From assembly GCF_005239225.2 (NCBI RefSeq), contig NC_133288.1, positions 8,451,035-8,515,034 on the forward strand: 64,000 bases of DNA. The letters run 5' to 3'. The notes beneath the pieces are model-generated. The model saw only the letters and a list, made by a program, of their open reading frames with translations. It was not told the DNA's origin and did not search any database. Below, one piece after another: positions 58,497 through 64,000 of this stretch; position 1 is the first letter of the stretch, and the number at the start of each line of letters is the position of its first letter. The DNA is from Populus alba. Taxonomy: Eukaryota; Streptophyta; Magnoliopsida; Malpighiales; Salicaceae. Position numbers and translations under genes: made by a program.

Positions 58497-61400
58497 TGCA
58501 AAAAATTATGAAATGATGGGAATTGACTAAATTTTATTGAAAATATATTTTTGAAAATATATGAGGAAATTGAGGGGTCAAATGACGGTTATGATAATTG
58601 TCCTCTGTTTTAAAAATTTACGGTGCAAAAACATTGAAAATTTCATTTACCTTTGGCTTTGTATAATAAGGTTATAAAAAAATTACAAGAAATATATCAC
58701 TAGAAAAGAGTTTTTTTTTTAGATTAACACAAAAAATAATCTCATCAAGAGGTAACTACCCCAAAAACAAAATAAATAAAGCAAAACATGTCTTATTAAG
58801 AGGTAATTACTCTAAAAACAAAACAAGTCTCACCGAGAAATGACGACACTCAATATAATATAAAACACTAACTTGATTTTAGAGTTTACTTTTGACTTAC
58901 CTAGCTATGATATTTAGCTAAAGAAGCCCTGATTGCAAACTCATTTTGAACATGTCATATGTTTTTTCTTGTGAAATAACTAATTTTGATTTTATATTTA
59001 AATAATGCTTCTTAGAGTTGAGGAGAAATACAAATTGTATATTTTGATAGTTTAGTCTTTCCTTTTGATATCAATCGTATATGTCAAGATCTTTGGCTTC
59101 AGAAGCATCTCTAAATTTGATTACTAATTTGCCCAAATGCCATAAATGCCTTCCAAGCTCATTGCAAATTTGCCTTCTCGTGTTCTCTATTTTCATCCTT
59201 AGACGAGCATGGTTAACTCATTATTTTAACTTGACCCACATTAATTTTGCTTGTCATTTCCCTTAAATGCGATATATATTCATTACTACTCATCATCATC
59301 ATGAATAAGTTGTTACCTTTACCACTCATGACTTATAATGGATGGAACACCGTCTTGATTTAACCCATGTCATCATTTTAACTTGGTTTGTATTGAATTT
59401 GGTTGTCCTTACCTTTTAATGCAGTTTGAGTGTATCTATTTATCAGTGCTCATTTTTTATTAACACCATGAAGGATCTATAACCTCTATTATTAGCTTAT
59501 GATGTAGTTTTTAAGATCATCATTTAATAATTAGGGTTTCCATGGATTCCTTCAAATATAATTCTCTCAACAAATCTAATTGTAGTCATATTTCCTAATA
59601 GTCATTATAGGGCACACATGTATTATCATCATCATCATTTTTATCATGAACTCAATTGAATGAGAGTTTTGTTGTAAAATATTTTTATTTCATGAATTTT
59701 TATATATATATTTTTGGACTTATCCATAAATTTTAATGGTTGTCTCTATGTAGATCCAAGTATTTTCATTTAACGAACATTTTCTTTTCTTCAGTCAAAC
59801 GCCCAAAACAAATCATTCAAATGTTATGATGAAATTTCAAACATTTATGTTGGAATATGATGAAGGTTTGTAGGATTTATAAAGAAAAGATTATCCAAAA
59901 ATTTCTAGCTATTTTTTAGGCATGGCACAAGTGGATTCCTTGACAAATAGAGGGATATTTTTATAAAGATAATTGGATTTAAAAGAAAATTTATTCTTTA
60001 AAAAAAGATTAGCATCTTACTTCATGTTATATTAATCTTGCTATTTATTGGTAAACAACTATAATTCAATGTCATAATAAACAGAATGAAAAACATAAAC
60101 AAGTCATAACTTTGGTTGAAAAAATATTTTTCTATTCTTTTTAGAGACTAACAACTTATTAACATAAATTAAGTTTTTTTTTTTATCTAAAAAAGCTTTT
60201 AAAAACATGTAATATAGGCTAAGTTTTATGCTTATAAAAGAATATGATAAACAAGCCTCAAAAGATGTTTAAAGGTGTAAAAACATAGCCTTGCCACCTT
60301 GCTTTTAACATTTAGTGACTAATCTCACTATAACCTTAATTCTCTCTTCTCTATCTTGTTCTTTATCATTGAAACTTTATTTTCAATTCTAGACTTTGCA
60401 CAATCATTAAGAACACTTTGGATAACATTTTTTTAAAATATATATTTTTTTATAACAGTTTTTATCTATTTTCACAATCTCTTTTTATTTTTATTTAAAG
60501 GATTTCATTGATTATTCAAAGACTTCTAAAACATGCTTTCAGTATAAGGGGTGATCCTAGTCTGGATTATTATCCAATAAATATTTAAGGCTAAAAAGAA
60601 AGAACAAAAGATATATTTTTATTTGTGATTAATATATCAAAGATGGTTTTCCTTTATCTCAAATTCAAAAATGTTAACCTTAGAGAAAAAGTTGTTTGAT
60701 CATGATCAGAATGCACATTATTAATTATCCTTTAGATAATCAAATCACTTGGTTTCTAGTTTGGGTATAATTAAATCGTTCTAAACAAGATTTTTTTTTT
60801 AGTAATTTTCTTTTTTGAGGATTTATTAAGGATGATGGGACCCTTCGAGATTCAAAATTGATAGATAATATGAGCTCTACCTTTTAATGTTTATTGAGAT
60901 TGGAAAAGGATTTTTGAGATTCATAAAAAAAAAAAAAAAAGATTTCCCTTATAATTTGCATGATATATTTTAGAATTTAACATGCTAAATATTACTTTGA
61001 CAAAAACATCTATTGACTTCAAAATAATAATTGAAATAAAAGGAAATATCATAATTTTAAAGATGTGATGTAGTCCTAAAACACATAAAAGAAAACTAAA
61101 TGCTAGACAAATAAGATTTTAATGAATTTTTTCACAAAGTTTAACAATAAAAATGAGTTGACCAATTAACACTTATTCCATCTTCATGTTAACCTCCTTA
61201 TCAAACATTTACAGCTTGGTAACACTATCATATGCCTTTTTCACAATCCTCGTCGATCATTTATTATTTCAATGATGGAATGGTGATATGTTATATACTA
61301 TTATTTTCTATAAATGCAACGCAACCTTAACCCACTAACTTTCAAACTGATACATGAGATTTTTACAGTTTTTGATAGAATAACCTTAACCCACTAATAT

Positions 61401-62491
61401 CATTTTAGATATGATGGTTGTATAAGATTTATCAAGAATGAGATAACTTGTCTAGTATTTAGAAGGTGTTAGCAAATAATGACGAACAACAAAAGTTTGC
61501 TAATCTTGGATAGTGAAACTTGATGGTGTTTGAAATGATTAGATAGTATTATATCCAGGATTTCTAATTTGAAGGCCATATTTTGATTTGTCTTTCAATA
61601 GGGAATTGAATATTGTTATTGGATTCCTAATCCTTTTAGAATTAAGGCTTTGCTTGACATTTTTTTTTGTTATAGTGACCACATTTATAAAATGAGCTGA
61701 TGAATTACCAATCAAGTATTCGTAATATAGAGTTTTTAATATATCAACTAAAATTAAGGCAAGTTTTTTCTCAAATAGAAAAGGGTATGTTTATATTGTC
61801 ACTTCGCATAACCTTAAAGCATATTTCTTGATTAACTCATTATTTCTTTTTATCTAGTCTTTGAATGTCAAACATGATTGAAGTTTATCTTTGAGTTGAT
61901 TCCAAATTGTTTCAAAAAGGTATTGGCTAAATATTCTTATTTATTCATTTTTTAGCTATCCAACCTCACATACTAACTAAGAACAAGTCTAACTAGGCTT
62001 TCAAAAAAATAATGGATTAAAAGTTTCTTATCATTAATAACTTCAGCTATTTTGCTATAGTATACTTTAAAATGGATCTTCAGACATTGAGCTTTTATAT
62101 ACTTGATAGATTTAGAGACTTTGAATTTTCTCGGAATGCCAACATTTGACATATAGCCTCTTTTATCAGTTGAAAAGGGATCATTCAAGTCTATTTTTTC
62201 AATAGTTTTTTACCCTTTCATGAAAAAAATACTTGGGAAGATTTTATCTTATTTTCTCTTTGAATGAGAATTTTATTCTATAGTTTTTTCAATTTTAGTT
62301 GAATCCCTATTTATTTATTTTTATTATTTGGATGATCTTCTACTATGTTTTTTAATCATTGGTCATTTCACACCCCTTCTTTTTCATTACTTTTCATTTC
62401 ACTCCTAAATGATTATTATTATTATTATTATACTTTGTCATACAAAATAAAATAAAATAAATAAATTTATAAAAAATATAAAATGATTGAG

Positions 62492-62495
<4 letters not shown>

Positions 62496-62549
<54 letters not shown>
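62496..62549 (+). repeat. (AT)27 microsatellite
   Basis: Uninterrupted AT dinucleotides. A further AT run lies at 62769-62793. Length may be unstable in assembly. Confidence 0.85.
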
Positions 62550-62552
<3 letters not shown>

Positions 62553-62640
62553 AAAAAAAAATGGGAAAACTGAGGGTTAAAAACAACATTGAAAAATGAA
62601 ATTCAATTCCATCATTATTTTTATTGAAACAACTCACAAT

Positions 62641-62768
62641 GTGATTGGATTTTTTTTGGCGGGAAAAAAAAACAACAAAAACATTTATTTTTAGGGTGTG
62701 TTTAGAATATAGGTATGATTAATTTGTTTTTTTTTTTTGGTGAAACCTATAAAAAAACAAGGAATAAC

Positions 62769-62799
<31 letters not shown>

Positions 62800-63047
62800 C
62801 ATACCCAGCTACACCACATTCTCAAATACCCTCTTAGCTTTTAGTAAAATATAATTTGTGCTTTAAAAAAAATTATACAAAAAAAAAAAAAAACTCAATT
62901 TCAACTCACCTCAATCCTAAAACACACACTTACGTGTTTGCATCTAATGTCTAGAAAAAATGGTTGGTCGAGACACCATGATAATTAACTGTATCAATTA
63001 TCAAATGAAGCCACAATCTATTTTAATTTTCACAAAATTTTATTAAG
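62641..63047. other. A/T-rich intergenic sequence
   Basis: No gene. It holds an E2F-consensus-like site (TTTTTGGCGGGAAAAA, 62653-62668), an AT run and poly-A stretches. Confidence 0.4.
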
Positions 63048-63170
63048 TGTCTATTTGGTATTGTGGCTGCGGGTGAGGTTCACCGGCAACCATAATTTTT
63101 AACATTTGGTAATGCTTTTACCATAAATTTTTAGTGTTGGATCCCACCATTAATTGTGGCAAGGTCACAA
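63048..63170 (+). repeat. Direct repeat, left copy (partner at 63886-64000)
   Basis: Runs from TATTTGGTATTGTGGCTGCG through GAGGTTCACCGGCAACCATA to GGATCCCACCATTAA. Nearly the same 115 bp recurs 838 bp to the right in the same orientation. Confidence 0.75.
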
Positions 63171-63885
63171 GTTGTAGAGTGTGTTTGATATTGCAGTAGC
63201 TGTTGTGGTTGTGGTTTGAAAAAATTTGTTTTATAAAAAGTATTTTTAGTTGAGGTTGGTTTGAAAAAATAGATGTTTGGTTAAAACTATGGTTGAAATT
63301 GAGGTTAAACAAAAGGTAGTTTAATGTGTTTGATTAAGAATGCTTTTGAAATTGAGGTTATAAAATAACTTTAAAAAATATATATTAATATTGATGGTTT
63401 TTAATTTAAATATTGTAGATTTAACTATTGCTATTACATCATGAAATAAATAATACTTTATATAAAATATTTTTTATTGTTCCATTAAACTATTCATCAT
63501 TCCATCACGTATGAAATATATCCGACAAGGACTACAATTTTTACAAATTTTTTAAGAGCGCAACAACATCAGGTAAAATACAATCAGGAACAAAATTGAG
63601 ATTGCGATCAAATTCTGTAAATGCGGCGTCATCAAGCGATCACCATCTACTTTATGTAGTCATTGAATAATGTTTAATACTAGTTTTTTGAATAAAAACA
63701 ATTAAAATAAAAAATATTTTTTTTATTTTGTTGGATCAGACCCGTTTCAATACATTTTTAGCTTTGAACCGGACCGGTCCGGCCAGAATAGTGGAGCATG
63801 CTCCACTGTTCACGTCCATGCTCCACTGTTCATCTATTTTCTCATCACAAGAAGTAGCAAAGAGTTGCTTCTTATAGTACCTGTT
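63171..63885. other. Sequence between the right-edge direct repeats
   Basis: Contains a related diverged block (GTGTTTGATATTGCAGTAGC, 63180-63199), then A/T-rich sequence. At 63790-63831 a GTGGAGCATGCTCCAC palindrome is followed by a second ATGCTCCACTGTTCA copy. No gene seen. Confidence 0.4.
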
Positions 63886-64000
63886 TGGTATTGTGGCTGC
63901 GAGTGAGGTTCACCTGCAACCATAATTTTTAACATTTAATAATGCTTTTAACATAATTTTTTAGTAGTGGATCCCACCATTAACTATGGCACAGCCACAG
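63886..64000 (+). repeat. Direct repeat, right copy, cut by window end
   Basis: Runs from CTGTTTGGTATTGTGGCTGC through GAGGTTCACCTGCAACCATA to GGATCCCACCATTAACTATG and continues past the window. It could be a second insertion of the same family or the other end of one element. Confidence 0.75.

Larger units (their letters stand above)
57550..62640 (-). mobile_element. Decayed Ty3/gypsy-like element, minus orientation
   Basis: Two diverged direct repeats of at least 300 bp about 4 kb apart (58258-58600 and 62237-62600) share AGATTTTATNTTATTTTCTC, AATTTTAGTTNAATCCC, ATGATCTTC and further blocks, as LTRs would. Next to the right repeat, on the minus strand at about 61640-61860, a broken frame reads KKYALRLCEV, a stop, then VDILKTLYYEYLIGNSSAHF. 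This matches the gag domain of plant gypsy elements. Gag next to the right repeat is the expected order for a minus-strand element. Stops and loss of most of pol show it is dead. Outer limits are approximate. Confidence 0.5.

Noticed and set aside
1..64000. CRISPR arrays, bacterial operons, tRNA or rRNA genes
   Set aside because: None seen. The only tRNA-like B-box belongs to the SINE at 26844-27065, and genes are spliced eukaryotic loci.

Overview
The window is plant nuclear DNA: very AT-rich intergenic sequence, intron-rich genes with GT/AG junctions, and decayed transposable elements between them. The dispersed A/T-rich repeats, the SINE-like insertion and the look of the proteins suggest a Salicaceae tree (Populus or a close relative). 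That assignment is inference from recall, because no search could be run. Almost none of the real genes shows as one long open frame, so exon structures were built by hand from splice sites, reading phase and family resemblance. All completed models close in frame.

Layout. (1) 97-425, minus: the first two coding exons of a GET1/WRB-like ER receptor for tail-anchored proteins; the rest lies beyond the left edge. (2) 426-6640: intergenic, with several decayed repeats. (3) 6650-7870, plus: a seven-exon HMGB chromatin protein. (4) 10987-12718, plus: a six-exon THEP1-like P-loop NTPase. (5) 13341-23232, minus: a 24-exon tomosyn-like WD40/R-SNARE protein, convergent with the NTPase gene. (6) 23233-28529: intergenic, with a promoter, a GC-richer island and a clean SINE insertion with a 16-bp target-site duplication. 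(7) 28530-32831, plus: a five-exon TRM/LONGIFOLIA-like DUF3741-DUF4378 protein. (8) about 36990-39212: a ruined Ty1/copia element between two short direct repeats. (9) 42468-44828, plus: a three-exon WOX13-like homeobox gene. (10) 45580-54079, minus: a 25-exon MLH3 (MutL-gamma subunit) gene, convergent with WOX13. (11) 54946-56206: a non-autonomous hAT-like element with matching terminal inverted repeats and an 8-bp target-site duplication. (12) 56215-64000: a repeat desert with a broken Ty3/gypsy element on the minus strand and long AT microsatellites.

The genes look like independent housekeeping or developmental loci (membrane insertion and trafficking, chromatin, cortical microtubules, a homeobox regulator, mismatch repair and meiosis). 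They do not form one pathway or cluster. The most notable observation is inside MLH3. A 372-bp segment (124 codons) of the linker exon is duplicated in tandem and in frame, with only five base differences between copies, all of them amino-acid changing. Other points worth checking are a 16-nt microexon and a GC-AG intron in MLH3, a second GC-AG intron in the tomosyn gene, a five-codon uORF nine bases before the WOX13 start, and the clean SINE and hAT insertions. I saw no sign of a new multi-gene system.
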